64,000 nucleotides of DNA from Oreohelix idahoensis (Eukaryota; Mollusca; Gastropoda; Stylommatophora; Oreohelicidae): assembly GCA_024509875.1 (NCBI GenBank), contig JAMPIV010010565.1:62001-126000 (forward strand), given 5' to 3'. The notes below the pieces were generated by a model. The model did no database searches. It was not told the origin of the DNA and was given only the letters and a program-made list of their open reading frames with translations. The stretch's first letter is position 1. The number at the start of each line of letters is the position of its first letter. Positions 1-11,132 of the stretch are shown piece by piece. Made by a program: the position numbers and the translations under genes.

Positions 1-1267
1 GTCCGACTCACAATCTATGCTTCGGTTGGTTCAAAGTGCATGGCTCCGGCATGAATGGAAAACTTCCATAGTGTCGTGTAACGACTTCTCGCCGACTTTT
101 TCTTCTGTCTATTATTTTATTCCTCTAAAAATCTCTATCGCTAGATTGAAAACAAATTCCCTTCGTATATCATTTTCATTCTTATAATAATAAAATCTCT
201 CTATCTAGTCTTATATTACACAGTATTCGCTAGCTCAGGATTCTCACGGCCAAGGGCAATAAATTATTTCTTTAGCCAGTGAAAGTCATTCCACTAGGAA
301 GGTGAAAAACAGTGCCACGACTAGTCAGTCCAGAAGTCGACCCTTTGTTTGTGTCACGAACTGGACGCATGTAAATCAGCAGTGGATACTTGGGCCAGTT
401 AAAATGAAGATAACTTGATACCCCTGGGACCAAAATAGAATTTGCAACAATGCCACACAAGAGGTCACCCACCCCTGCCCGGGAACAGCCATCCTGGAAT
501 TGTGGAGGGAATTTTAAGCCATTAGACCGGTAACCATCATTCGAAGCATTCTATGGGCCCCGGAGTGGGGTATTACTTGTTGCAAAAATCCGTAGTGAAT
601 TCGTGAGCGAATCCACCCAGGTTGCGGTTACAAGGTACTAAACCAGGTTACGGGTCCAGGGTACAAACCTTCTTTAACTTTCGAACCAGGGTACGAGTCC
701 ACTGTACCAAAGATTACGCCATACTTACCATACTCTATTAACCAGATGACCATTCCAAAACCCAGTTACCCCTATCAACCAGTAAGCAGAAGTATTCAGC
801 TGGGCTGACTTACCCCATCCTTATTTGAGATGCGCAATGAGTCCAGGGAAGTAAACTCTGCCGCCCGCTGATACGATAGAACTGTAACACTGTACCAAAG
901 TGCTGGGGCAGACCAAACCAAGAGAGTCCGAAACAAAATCATCTCCGCAGCTACTACAGTCCTTGAGGAGATGAGTATTAACACCTACCAGCAAAACTAC
1001 CATAGAAAAGATCGTCTGGTCCATATGATGACATACTAGTTGTTTTTTTCTAAACAGTAGAGCTAAACTTTTTTTCATATTTATATGTATATCCAGATAT
1101 GTGAGAATCTATACCCTTTTATTCAATTTAACTTAACAACGTCTGTTGTTGTTTTTCTTGTTAACTTTATCGGGCTGTATTTTGTTTTAAATATAAATCT
1201 ACACCCATAACTTCTATTGCGTCGGGATATTTTTAATGTGGCTGGACACCAAATCTCTTTCTCAACC
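1..1267. other. Unassigned non-coding flank
   Basis: No protein domain is recognisable. The stretch from about 610 to 790 holds degenerate repeats built on words like aaccaggttac and gggtac, so it may be a decayed minisatellite or an old transposon. It is the left flank of the solo LTR that begins at 1268 and carries its left 5-bp target copy (caacc, 1263-1267). Confidence 0.5.
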
Positions 1268-1580
1268 TGTCGCGAGAGGTTCAGATGTTATTAAAATGAA
1301 GGCTATCCTGGACACAAAGGTGTACCAGATGATACCAGGATAGTGCCAGATAAGAGACTGGTCTTATAAGAAATACCTCCTTCTCTGAAAAGAGTAAGGG
1401 TGTATCGACATCAAAAGTGGGGTCAAGCTATGTAAACCTTCAAGTATGATGATAGTGTTGGTCACTGAAGATCTAACTGCTACCTCTCCAGATCCCACCT
1501 TGAATAATGGTTATATTGTTGTTTTGTGGCTAATTGTCTAGGGATTCTTCTTCTTCTTTCGTTCGCTTGAAATATATTGT

Positions 1581-2777
1581 CTATATATGCAATGTTGTTT
1601 CTTGTATAAACTTCACTGTCTTTTGTAGTTCATACAGAGGTCCGTATAGTTTTGCTTCCAGTATTGTTTCTCTGGGCCAGTGGGTTTGCCTCAATATATC
1701 ATATTCGGGGCAATCTTGAAGTACGTGCTCCGCAGTCTGGGGTGACTGTCCACAAGTACACATGGCTGAATTGCCAATCTTGAATTTTGTATACATGTGG
1801 CTGCGGAGGCGGTTGTGTCCTGTTCTGAGGCGTAGAATGTCAATTTGTTCTGATCTGTTCATAGCTCGGTAGTCATCCTGTGTTGGTGTTGGTGGCTTTC
1901 TGATTGGTTTGATCATCTTTTTCTTTTGATGGTACGTAACTGGTACATCCGGTTGCTCGTCTGCAGCACCTTCTTTAGCCAGTGCGTCTGCTCTCTCGTT
2001 TCCTGGTATTCCACAATGAGACGGTATCCACTGCATTGCGATCCTGCGCTGGTTGCACAGTTCAGAAAGTAGGGCTTGTATACCTGGCAATTTTCTGGAC
2101 TGAAGTGCTTGGAGTGCTGATCTTGCATCTGTCAGGAATACTACAGGCTGTGGACCGAGATTGGTGTTCAATAGTTTCTCAGTTGCCACCTTGATTGCAT
2201 GGACTTCTGCATCATAGTTGTTACAGAATTTCCCCGTTGGTACTCTGACCATATACCTAGTGTTATTTGGGTATTCTATGTACACTCGTGCTCCTCCATT
2301 CTTTACGGCATTATGTGCTGACCCATCCGTGTATACTCGGACCCAGAGGTCCTGTAGGTATTCATCATCCAGGAAACTGAGAGTGACTGTCCTACGTTTG
2401 CACGCTGTTCTGTTCATCCCTGTCGAATGTTCCTTTCACTTTTGTCTGGATGTGTACTGGTAGTCCAGGCTCCTCTCCTCTCTCTCTGGCACAGACTTTA
2501 GGGGGCGGTTAACTTCAGGCAGGTCTGAGGTTTGTCTACGAAATCGTTTGGCCTGGTGGATAAAGCTGCTTCTTTTCAGTCGCCCCATTGCTAGGTTTTG
2601 GAATCTGTCCTTCATTGGATGGCTCAGCATACAGAGGAACTTTTCTGCCTGTGTTAGCACTTTCGTGTCTCTGCGTTCTCTCAGTGCTTGTATCCTCCCC
2701 ATTTTCTCCATCTCCACTATAGGCGTTGATTTCATTGCCCCCGTGATGACCCTAAGCGGCTGGTTTTGCACCTTATC
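1581..2777 (-). pseudogene. LINE A ORF2 C-terminus: connection, RNase H, Cys/His motif
   Basis: This is the 3' part of LINE A ORF2, downstream of the RTE insertion. From 2777 the frame resumes with ELDKVQNQPLR, the usual thumb/connection region. A stop near 2436 separates it from a 278-codon frame (1581-2417). That frame holds an RNase H fold: VRVYTDGSAH (first Asp), DAEVHAIKVA (Glu), FLTDARSAL (Asp) and WIPSHCGIPGNERADALA (His and Asp). It ends with CTCGQ...HVLQDC, the CxC...H...C cluster common at the C-terminus of I-like LINEs. RNase H would remove template RNA during target-primed reverse transcription. It is non-functional because the protein is split. Confidence 0.85.
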
Positions 2778-2815
2778 TAGCTCTTGTACACACAATACAT
2801 ATAATGAAAGAACAA

Positions 2816-5262
2816 TGGGGAAATGCGGCAGCGGAATAGCAAACGAAAATGGGGATAAGCTAATAAGTTTCTGTAGCATTAACAACCTGGTCATTGGAGG
2901 AACGCTTTTCCCACATAAGGAAATTCACAAGTTAACATGGGAATCACCAAATGGTCGGGACAGAAACCAGATAGACCACATCATGGTTAACGGTAGATGG
3001 AGACATGCATTACAAGATGTGAAGGTAAGAAGAGGTGCAGATGTGGGAAGCGATCACCATTTAGTAGTAGCAAAACTGAAAGTGAAACTAAGAAGGGCTG
3101 GACCAACTGTAACTACACAGAAAAGGTTTGACATCAGCAAATTGAAGGACCCCCTTACCAGAAAAGCTTTTGCGGCCGACATTAAGAAACGATATCAATT
3201 TGCCAAAAGCCAGGAAAAGACATTGACTGATGATATAGACCAGAAATTCAACACCATTTCAACAATATATAAGGAAAGTAGCAAATCATGCTTAGGATTC
3301 CAGGAAAGGAAGAAGCAAGACTGGATAACACCAGAAACACTAAACACCATAAAGATGAGAAATGAAATGAAAAGAAAGAAAACAGAAGCGAAGTCCCCCA
3401 GGTTAAAGCAACTATATAGCGAACAGTACAGTCAACTGGACAGGGAAGTTAAACGCCAAACCTGAGCCAACAAAAGGAATTTCCTAGACGATCTTGCAAA
3501 ACAGGCAGAAGAGGCAGCACTGAGAAATGAACAAAGCACAGTATACAAAATAACTAAATTCATCAGCGGAAAACAAGGTGCAAACAATATTACATTAGTA
3601 AGAGATAAGCAAGGAAATCTCATCAAGACAGCAGAGGGACAGGAAACAAGATGGGCAGAGCACTTCAGAGAAACTCTGAACAAGGAAATACCAGAGACAC
3701 AATTGAATGTTCCTGAGGCTGAAAACGATCTAGATGTAAATACAGACATTCCACGAAAAGAAGAAATCATCACAGCAATCAAAGGGTTAAAGAACGGTAA
3801 AGCTCCGGGCCATGATAACTTAAATGCAGAGCTATTTAAGACAGACCCTGAGCTAGCAGCAGAACTATTAGAACCACTATTTGCACAAGTGTGGAAAACG
3901 GGGACAACACCATCAGAGTGGAACAAAGGAATAATTGTCAAATTGCCCAAGAAGGGAGATCTTTCAGACTGCAATAATTGGAGAGGAATCACTCTTCTCT
4001 CAGTTCCCAGCAAAATACTAGGCAGGATAATTATACAGAGAATTTCAAAGGCAGTAGACCACAAACTGAGGAAAGAACAAGCAGGATTTAGAAAGAACAG
4101 AAGATGTGTAGACCACATATTCACTCTCAGGAACATTATAGAGCAGTGCTCAGAATGGCAAAGACAGCTTTACATAAATTTTGTTGATTTTGAAAAGGCT
4201 TTTGACAGCATACATAGGGACAGTTTATGGAAAATACTGAGGGCTTATGGAATTCCAAGCTGCATAGTGTCAATCATAAAAAGCCTCTATGCCAACTTTA
4301 CGTGTAGTGTTGGGCAGAGCAACCTAACCTTCGAGGTGAAGACAGGAGTACGACAGGGATGCCCCTTATCAACCACTCTATTTTTAACAGTCATAGACTG
4401 GGTGATGCGCCAGACAACAGAGGGCAGTCCAAGAGGAATAAGATGGACTACATTTTCAACATTGGAAGATCTGGAATATGCAGATGACATTGCACTGCTG
4501 GCACATTCACATCAACACATCCAGGAAAAAACGGATAGACTTAATAAATTTAGCCAGCAGGTGGGCTTGAACATCAATTTAAAGAAGTCTGAGGTCATGA
4601 CGCTCAATGTGAGCAACCCTGAGCCCATATCAGTAAGGAATCAGCAACTGGTACAGACAGATACCTTCACATACCTAGGAAGCATAGTAACACCAGACGG
4701 TGGGGCAGGCAAAGACATCAACATCAGAATGAATAAGGCAAGAACAGCCTTCTTTAGCCTAAATAACATCTGGAAGTCCTCCCAATACAGCACAAGCACA
4801 AAATTAAGATTATACCAGAGTTGCGTGCTTTCTGTGCTTCTCTATGGTGCGGAATGCTGGAGAGTCACAGAGAAGGAAATGTCAAAATTGTCCTCTTTTC
4901 ACACAACATGCCTAAGAAAAATTCACCGAATCTTTTGGCCGAATACCATCACCAACCAAGATCTGCTTACTCGTAGCATACAAGAGGACATGCATACCAT
5001 CATAGCTGGCAGACGCTGGAGCTGGGTTGGTCATGTCCTCAGAAGAGACCCCGATGCCATCACAAGATCAGCTATGCTTTGGACCCCTGAAGGAAAGCGA
5101 AAGAGAGGCCAACCAAAAACAACTTGGCGGAGGACTGTGGAGGCTGAGATGCAAAGAATGAACCAGAGTTGGGGCACTGTACGAAGGATGGCCACCGACC
5201 GTGCAAAGTGGAATCAATTTGTTGTTGCCCTACAAGACGCCACTAGGCGTGATGGCCACTGA
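2816..5262 (+). pseudogene. RTE-like ORF: APE endonuclease (partial) and reverse transcriptase
   Basis: One reading frame from about 2816 to the stop at 5260-5262, broken by a single in-frame TGA at 3463-3465. The start is internal to the endonuclease (NQIDHIMVN and GSDHHLVVAKL, with the catalytic SDH motif). Reverse transcriptase follows: GKAPGHDNLNAE, NFVDFEKAFDS, GVRQGCPLS and the palm motif YADDIALLAH (two catalytic Asp). The C-terminal region carries LLYGAECW, WVGHVLRRD and KRGQPKTTWRR, seen in many RTE-type LINEs. The TGA could come from CGA by CpG decay; this is inference. The last codons (DATRRDGH) overlap a conserved RNA hairpin. Confidence 0.88.
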
Positions 5263-5304
5263 CTGCTTTGACGGTCGGTGGTTAAGGATCGAAGAAGAAA
5301 GAAG
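5231..5304 (+). other. RTE 3'-end double hairpin and GAA tail
   Basis: Hairpin 1 is ACGCC (5237-5241), loop ACTA, GGCGT (5246-5250), lying in the last codons of the ORF. Hairpin 2 is CCACTGAC (5256-5263), a 10-nt loop, then GTCGGTGG (5274-5281), eight pairs with one G-U. A GAA-rich tail follows. The same arrangement recurs in the minus copy near 47538-47630 and in SINE1 at 7511-7665, 21829-22039 and 25493-25829. It is probably the site the reverse transcriptase recognises. Confidence 0.7.
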
Positions 5305-5315
5305 TAGCTCTTGTA

Positions 5316-6686
5316 ATGTGGTGTTTTATGCTGGACACCACGCAGCTGACCCATATTCCAGGTGTGGTCGTATGCCCTGCTGGTAAACTTTACTAAGTAT
5401 TTTCCCGCTGGCTCCCCGTGTGGTTCCACTTAGTTTTCTCAGGATGGCTAACTTCCTCCTGGCCTTTGTTGCTGCCTTGTTGACGTGCTGCTTCCATGTC
5501 AGCCTATCATCGAATTTAACTCCGAGATAGGTGGGTTGTTTATCTTCTCTCAGGAGCTCTTCGTTTATCTTGATGACACCAGCTTTTTGTTCGGGAGAGA
5601 GGGTGAAGAGCGTAGTGCTGCACATGTCTGTGTTGATGCTGACACACCATCTATTTGCCCATGAGGTTAAGACATCTATAGCTCTTTGTAGCAGTTTGGT
5701 GGCCACTGTTGCATGCCCATCTGTGCACCATATTACCAGGTCATCAGCGTACATTGCCACTTTCATTCCATGTGGTAGTTCAGCAACCAGGTCGATGATG
5801 TAGACCAGGAAAAGTGTGGGAGACAGAACCCCTCCCCGAGGGACACCATGACGCAGTAGAATTTTCTTACTCTTGAGGCCATCTAGTTGTACTCGGGCTC
5901 TTCTGTTATGCAAGTATGCTTTTACCCATTTGTACATCCTACCATTCACTCTACAGTTTCCCAGTTTCTTCAGAAGCCCTTCTTTCCAAACCTTGTCAAA
6001 TGCTTTCCTTAGATCTATCCATGCTGCTAGTACCAGTTTCTTATCTTGGAACGCAACCTCAATCTCTTGGGAAAGGTAAGTTGCCTGATCTTCGGTAGAG
6101 TAACACTGCCTAAAGCCCGCCTGCTGTGGTACAAGAAGGTTTTCACTTTCAAGGTACCACTGTAGCCTGAGGTTGATAATACGTTCCATTGTTTTGCAGA
6201 GACAGCTTGTAAGGCTGATTTGTCTGTAGCTGGAGGCCATGAAACTGTCTTTTCCTGGTTTTAGGAGTGGTATCATGATTGCTTCCCTCCTGGTCTGTAG
6301 AACTCTGCCTGAGTTCCAACAGATATTGAAGATCTGCAGCAGCTTTGTTTTTGCTGCGGTTCCCAAGTTCTTAATCATTTCATTGGACACTCCATCAACT
6401 CGTGGCACTTTCACATTTTCAATTTGGATATTGCAAGCTCCAGTTCTCTGAATGTGATTGGTGCCTCCATAACTTCAGGTATGGTTCCATCTCGTCCTGC
6501 GTATTGTTGTTTCTCACGAGTCTCCTGTTGCTTCTCTGGGCTAACTTCGATGTTGTTGTCTTTAGCAAAGGAGTCTGTAAAGTGATCAGCTGCCTGTTTG
6601 CCCATGAGGATGCTTCCATCTTTGTACAGAGCAATCCTTGAGTTTCTCCCTGTACCTTCATCGTTAAGTTGTTTTACAGCTTCCAC
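5316..6686 (-). pseudogene. LINE A ORF2: reverse transcriptase
   Basis: The minus-strand frame 6414-5326 gives 362 codons of reverse transcriptase. Motifs in order: VDGVSNEMIKN, REAIMIPLLKPGK, YRQISLTSCLCKTMER, IDLRKAFDKVW, GVPRGGVLSPTLF (normally PQG) and MYADDLVIW with both catalytic Asp. The frame 6686-6411 supplies the linker before it; the two overlap by a frameshift near 6411. It ends at YGSAAWCPA where the RTE element inserted, and the protein continues at 2777. Part of a dead copy. Confidence 0.87.
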
Positions 6687-8165
6687 AGTTTCCTTGCATC
6701 TCTTTCGAAGTTCAAGAACTCTGTTTTCTCCTTCCAGCTTCTTCGCCTGGCCTGCAACTTGGCCCTTTGAAATTTGGCCTTAGCTTGCTGGTAGTTATTG
6801 TGGTGTTCTTGGCATGGACTGGTCTCTGCCTGCTTTCGAGATGTTTCCACGTCGTTGTGCAGCTGCTCTAATTCACTATTCCAATATATTTTGTAGTGCT
6901 TACGAGCCCTTCTAGGTATTGTTTTACGAGCAGCCTGTAATATGCATCTGCTGAATTCATCGACTAGCTTATTGATGTCTTTGTCTACAGTCAGATCTCT
7001 AGCCAGTATACTAGTACGATGCTGGTACATTGTCCAGTCTGCCTTCTTGTAGTTCCACCTAGAGAGAGTGCTGCTCTCTTTGACAAGTTCATTTTCCACA
7101 ATTAGGAAGACTGCCGGTGGTCGCTGCCTCCAAGTTGTTTCCCTACAACGCGTGTGGTGTTCCACTCCAGGCCGGGTGAGTGGAATGCCAGGTCTGGTGT
7201 AGAGGTGGTGTGCCATGATCTCGAGTAGAAAGTTGGTGGGTCGATTGGCTGGTTAATCAGGATAAGCCCATTGTCATCCTGCCAGTTTTCAAGCTCCTCA
7301 CCTCTCCTGTCCATGTGATCATAGCCCCAGCTCTGTGAGTGGCTGTTGAAGTCTCCGCATACAATCAGTCTTTCTTTTGCTGGGATTGTATCTAGTGCCA
7401 GTGGGCGGTCGCTCGGACAGTATTAGTTGAGCAGGTGAAATTCTGAACTTTCTGTCCTGAGATGAAACATCTGGTATTCCGTCCCCTCCATATATGTGTC
7501 AAGCTGACATTCTTCTTCTTCTTCTGTCCTTAGCCACAGACCGTCAAAGCAGTCAGTGGCCATTACGCCTAGTGGCGTCTTAGGGCAACAGCAGATAGGT
7601 TTTCTTTGCCATTGTTTCCCATCACGCCTAGTGGCGTCTTTAGGGCAACGGCAAATCAACCCATTTCAAGCTGACATGCACTGATTTTATTCCTCACGAG
7701 TGTCAGTATTCCACCCTTTCGCCTGTCTATTCGGTCAGATCGGTAGCACTGGAAGCCTCTGATTTTGAAGGCTGTGTCCTTGTTGAGGTGGGTTTCTTGT
7801 AAACAACATACATTTACTTGCTCTTCATTCAAGATATTTTCGAGCTCTAATTTTTTGCTGTAACCGTCTTTTTTACTATTGACGCCTTCAGCATTCCAGT
7901 GCATTATTTTAAATGGTCTTTTCTTTGCTTGGCCAGTAGCTCTATTCTCATGCCTCCTGGCTCCACGGGGCAATTGAGAAGGACCCCCAGTAGTAGGGGT
8001 TGGGCCCTTCCGAGGCAGAGGGCCCGGCACTGTGCCTGCCTGGGTGTCCGTCACAGGGCGAGTGCCATAACGTTTTGCAGATATAGGCATATTTCCATTG
8101 CGAGTGTGCGTGGCATCCTGGTTGCTGTGGTGCGCCTCTTGGCTGGTTGCCTCCGTCTTCAGCAC
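6674..8165 (-). pseudogene. LINE A ORF2: APE endonuclease and linker
   Basis: The ORF starts at or upstream of Met 8165. After about 80 residues of low-complexity sequence it reads KIMHWNAEGVNSKK and CLQETHL, the Asn and Glu motifs of APE-type endonucleases. SINE1 (7511-7665) then interrupts it. It resumes with LDTYMEGTEYQMFHL; the region around 7370-7310 reads as a GDFNSHS-type motif; then TPDLAF and GGSDHRQ (SDH motif, about 7115). The segment 7216-6674 is an Arg/Lys-rich linker to the RT. Several frameshifts separate the pieces. The endonuclease would nick the target DNA to prime reverse transcription. Confidence 0.8.
7511..7665 (-). mobile_element. SINE1 copy, 5' truncated
   Basis: Flanked by tcaagctgacat (7499-7510 and 7666-7677). 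On the minus strand it holds two tandem copies of the ACGCC-ACTA-GGCGT hairpin unit, then the terminal hairpin (one mismatch here) and a GAAGAAGAAGAA tail. Only the 3' part of the family is present; 25493-25829 is the longest copy. It interrupts the endonuclease of LINE A. Confidence 0.85.
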
Positions 8166-9389
8166 CTTGACTTGCTAGGAAAGACTGTGGACTTGCTCGA
8201 GTGTAGGAGGGCCTGGCTAGTCTTGGTTATTCAGTCGCTGATGGCTGTACTTGAGCCCCATCTCCACTTCAAGGAGCTGGCCTCGATGGGGATTGTCTAG
8301 GGATAAATTGAATATTTAATATGTAAAATCTATCAAACAGAACATTAACTCAATTAGAATAATTAAGTAAGTCTGAGTGAAAGTATTTACAATTTATTGA
8401 TCCTATACCGTTTCTCTTTTCGGTTAGGAAAATTAAAATGAATTCAAATATTATATACACAATCAAATAAATAAATATGGAATATTCTTCTCCATAATAG
8501 TACTATGATAAATTTGTGGTTATAATGTCAGTTTCGTTCTTTCACCTAAGTAGTATCACTTTCACTGGCTTGTAAAGTAATATTAATTGAATATAGTCCT
8601 TAGTGAGTCATCATTATAATGTTTTTAAATAAGGGTGGTTTATTTTAAAATTTGTGGCTGGATAGTCTGGACAGTGGAACTAAGCGTCCACTTATCTGTG
8701 ATAAATAAGGAGCATCCACTATAGCCAGGATCACACAGTGACTGTAACTCCAGGCTGGGAAACTTTGGTCGAGTTCTAGGATATGAAAAACTGTATGCAC
8801 CAACAGAATTCCTCTCAAGTAGATGTCTCGTAAACTTGTGGTAATAAAGGGATAAAACCTGGAATGAAAATACAATCGCATTCCTTGTAGGGTCCAGCAC
8901 CACTCCATACACACATACAACACCACGTACAAACATAATTCAGACATTGTACTGACAGTTTGCACAGAACAATTTACCTCAGTACCCTACAGCCAGTTCA
9001 ATGTGAGTACTCTTTTCCTTAATACATCCTAAGTTAGATCCATTAGTCCATGATTGGCTTCCATACAATGATTTGATTAAGTTCAAACTAGTAAGTGACA
9101 TCTTGATTAAATCATGTTAACAAATCCTGTCATCCTATCTTATGTTCGTGAACAGTGTATCGTTCCAGTATGAAATACTCATTCAAATATCCTAATAAAC
9201 TTACAGTCGTATTTGTGCCATAATTAGCAAATATTCTACACCTTTTCCAATGCTGGCTTTTGTCTCTAAAATCACACATGCTTGCAAGCAAGCCGGCAGC
9301 ACATTCGTCCTGTAGTTTTTCCTTTTAACACATGTAACACACTATCGAACACACGAGTGGATATTCACAGGCAAATAACATAATTATAT

Positions 9390-9497
<108 letters not shown>

Positions 9498-10017
9498 CTC
9501 TTACCCTAAGGCAAACACACATTAGCTGATACAGGCTTTAAATGGGTATCTAGGTCTGCTGCTAGACACAGCGGCAAAAGCATTTGACAGCATACGTTTT
9601 GCGTTCTTTCCTGTACCATTTGAGTTTTTAAAAGTTGTGGCCTCCAATCGGCCAAATTCAAGGTCTTATATAGGAACGCCGCGTACCTTGCAGATAGTTG
9701 GGGCAAAAGCGGTGTTTAGGAATCCCAAAACAATTCGTCTTATTGCCTTCGCGTTCAATGTGCATAATTTTTAAAATCTATTATCTTTCTTAATTCGGGA
9801 CCGATTTTACCCATTTAAAGTTAATATAATACTGGGAATTTATATCTATCTGTTTATCTATTAATGGTTTTGCTAGCAAAGTGCATTTAAATCTATGCAG
9901 TCTTTAACTAACTAAATTGGGACTACCCTGATGTAGAAATGTCAATTAAAATTATTTTTCTCTTTAAATGAAGTCCTATTCGAGGAAGTCTTTGCACTAC
10001 CCTCTTAAGTACTATCC

Positions 10018-10324
10018 GGGACCAGAAGACGCAGCAATAGAGACCGCAGTCAGCGACTCATAGCTTGACTGCCTGCGTCAGGACCAGCGAACCAGAGCTG
10101 GTCAAGACCGTGCTCCACCTCCACGTGGTGGTCCTGGAAACAGTCTGCAGCAGTGCAGGCTGGCTGAGCGAGCACGGATCGCAATGGGAAGGCAAACCCG
10201 GTCCTAAAAAATGCCGTGCAGAAGTCGGATGTGTCGACCGAAAGGTGCAGATATCACAGCTTAGGCGTAAACAGACACAACGCAACCACCATCCTTTTCA
10301 GGGCGAACGAGGAAGAAGAAGAAG
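10018..10324 (+). mobile_element. SINE2 copy 1
   Basis: A 307-bp repeat with an 11-bp target duplication, aagtactatcc (10007-10017 and 10325-10335), ending in GAAGAAGAAGAAG. It matches 52290-52593 along its whole length. It contains the palindromic block ccaccacgtgg read in reverse (about 10116-10130). I see no clear tRNA A or B box and no ORF, so the promoter type is unknown. It sits in LTR-X1; LTR-X2 lacks it. Confidence 0.8.
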
Positions 10325-11132
10325 AAGTACTATCCCCGTTGTTAAACTAGTTACATCTTTCCTTTTAAATATCTTTAGTTTTTAAGAAATTAAATATCTT
10401 CGTACTGTCAAATTCACAAAATAAGCCTTTCTGTTAAGCATAAAAAGTATCCTATACATATCATAAAAAGGAGCGTTTTCATTGGCTGTTATATTAGTAC
10501 GTTTTATCCTATTATTCTGAGCGGTAAATATGACCGTGGTGTTAGGACCAGAGTTTTTCGAATTCGTGATGTGAAACAGGCGTCATTTCACGACACAACC
10601 GAATGTGCTTTACACACTCCTTTTGTAGGATTCCTGAGAGAGTATTTATCGTCCAGAAAATATCCTGTTTAGTTGCCAGAATTCTCTTTTATGTAAATTT
10701 CTTGTACACTATTTCCCGAGGTGAGGCAGTTCCATTACGAACTCTTAAACTATCAATAAGACATTATTATCTTTATTCTTCCATTCCATCCAAGTAGTGG
10801 CCTTCTCCTCAAAATTACTCCATGACACATAGAAACCTCGAATCTTCAGGAACTGATGTGGATCTACTGTCCTGGTCATGCAAGGGTACGCGGCATTGAA
10901 AGAGCTGACAGTCTAGCTCCAAAAGCACCCATAGAAAGTGGATTGGATATGGATAAGGGAGATATACTGCGGGCAATTAATGATCGCCTGTAAGAGAATT
11001 ATTCACCATACATAAACATAAAAAGAGGTGTCAGACAAGGCTGTGTGCTCTTCCCCTGCCTATTTAATCTATGCACCGAAACAATTTTCAAACAAATGCA
11101 GGAAATACCAGGACTGAACATCAGTGGAAGGT

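Larger units (their letters stand above)
2789..5304 (+). mobile_element. RTE-like LINE copy 1
   Basis: Inserted in LINE A with an 11-bp target duplication tagctcttgta (2778-2788 and 5305-5315). It is 5' truncated inside the endonuclease domain. It ends about 42 bp after the stop codon in a short GAAGAAGAAAGAAG tail. A tiny 3' UTR and microsatellite tail are typical of the RTE clade. A second, shorter copy of the same family lies at 47538-49130 on the minus strand and matches closely in protein sequence. Confidence 0.88.
1545..8291 (-). mobile_element. I-superfamily LINE (copy A), full ORF2, nested insertions
   Basis: Bounded by a 12-bp target duplication, attgtctaggga (1533-1544 and 8292-8303). 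On the minus strand it runs 5' to 3' from 8291 to 1545 and ends in a GAAGAAGAAGAA tail. It encodes APE endonuclease, reverse transcriptase, RNase H and a C-terminal Cys/His cluster, the layout of I-clade relatives. An RTE element (2789-5304) and a SINE1 (7511-7665) interrupt it, each with its own target duplication. Without them it is about 4.0 kb. No ORF1 is visible upstream of the endonuclease, so the copy may be 5' truncated or the family may lack ORF1. Confidence 0.85.

Noticed and set aside
2548..2815. N-terminal extension of the 305-codon frame ending at 3465
   Set aside because: Antisense of LINE A; the RTE sequence starts only at 2789.
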